The translations under genes were made by a program, and so were the position numbers. Below are positions 12,432-12,543 of a stretch of 12,543 bases of DNA, piece by piece. Each line of letters starts with the position of its first letter. Within the stretch, counting starts at the first letter, position 1. The notes under the pieces are model-generated. The model did not search any database, was not told the DNA's origin, and saw nothing but the letters and a program-made list of their open reading frames with translations. The stretch is from assembly GCA_023459215.1 (NCBI GenBank), contig JAEWVF010000066.1, positions 1-12,543 on the forward strand, written 5' to 3'. The DNA is from Chloroflexota bacterium (GTDB taxonomy: Bacteria > Chloroflexota > Anaerolineae > Anaerolineales > Villigracilaceae).

Positions 12432-12543
12432 ATGAAGAAGAAAATGTTGACCCTGATCAGCATGCTGCTGATCGCCACGTTCGTGCTGGCTGCTTGCGGC
12501 GCGCCGGTGGCCGAAGCCCCGGTGGCTGAAGAGCCTGTCGCCG
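12432..12543 (+). CDS. Lipoprotein N-terminus, probable ABC-transporter substrate-binding protein (cut by window edge)
   Basis: The first 37 codons of a gene run off the window. Residues 1-21 are a lipoprotein signal peptide: positive 'MKKKM', a hydrophobic core, then the lipobox L19-A-A-C22, whose Cys would be lipidated and anchor the protein outside the membrane. The mature start 'CGAPVAEAPVAEEPVA' is a low-complexity Ala/Pro/Val/Glu linker, a style common in lipid-anchored binding proteins. AAGGAG (12417-12422) lies 9 nt before the ATG. The upstream ROK regulator and palindrome suggest the solute-binding subunit of a sugar ABC transporter. The lipoprotein call is firm; the transporter role is context only. 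Confidence 0.8.
   Translation, partial: MKKKMLTLISMLLIATFVLAACGAPVAEAPVAEEPVA

Overview
The window is a compact bacterial stretch of about 12.5 kb. It most resembles a mesophilic member of Chloroflexota, class Anaerolineae, probably from a metagenome. This is an inference from several traits: a secreted SH3b protein with a Pro/Thr 'PTPTP' linker, a FhaA/FhaB-like forkhead-associated (FHA) pair in a cell-wall operon, a ROK regulator beside an Ala/Pro/Val/Glu-rich lipoprotein, and palindromic intergenic repeats of the 'TAGGGGC...GCCCCTA' kind. No rRNA or other marker gene is present to prove it.

Left block (1-3287, minus strand). This is an amine or amino-acid catabolic operon read leftward: an Lrp/AsnC regulator, a glutamate-1-semialdehyde-aminomutase-like class III aminotransferase, a second class III omega-aminotransferase, and the first 11 codons of a probable aldehyde dehydrogenase cut by the window edge. 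Transamination followed by aldehyde oxidation is the obvious logic, with the Lrp protein as likely local sensor. Strong hairpins sit in two of the gene junctions. The operon has a good sigma70 promoter (3321-3349) surrounded by nested dyads.

Middle block (3400-6129). Here lie a two-domain S1 RNA-binding protein with a basic tail, and an A-type Fe-S carrier (HesB/IscA family) with an unusual extra Cys-rich tail and an operator-like dyad over its promoter. A 20-bp-stem bidirectional terminator follows. Next come a secreted, membrane-anchored SH3b protein on the minus strand and a divergent double-zinc-ribbon protein that may be translated from a leaderless mRNA.

Cell-wall block (6147-10985, plus strand). 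One promoter, four tightly packed genes and a strong terminator form an operon. It encodes a FhaA-like protein (DUF3662-like N-terminus plus FHA), a membrane-anchored FhaB-like FHA protein, methylthioadenosine phosphorylase, and an 850-residue fusion of a SEDS (RodA/FtsW) glycosyltransferase to a class B penicillin-binding protein. This mirrors the actinobacterial fhaA-fhaB-...-rodA-pbpA cluster. The PBP half has lost all three transpeptidase motifs while the SEDS half keeps its key Asp. This is the most interesting feature of the window.

Right block (11010-12543, plus strand). A ROK-family repressor with its own extended -10 promoter is followed by a near-perfect 20-bp palindrome and the start of a lipoprotein. 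The lipoprotein is probably the substrate-binding subunit of a sugar ABC transporter controlled by the ROK protein.

No rRNA, tRNA, CRISPR array, insertion sequence or phage gene was recognised.
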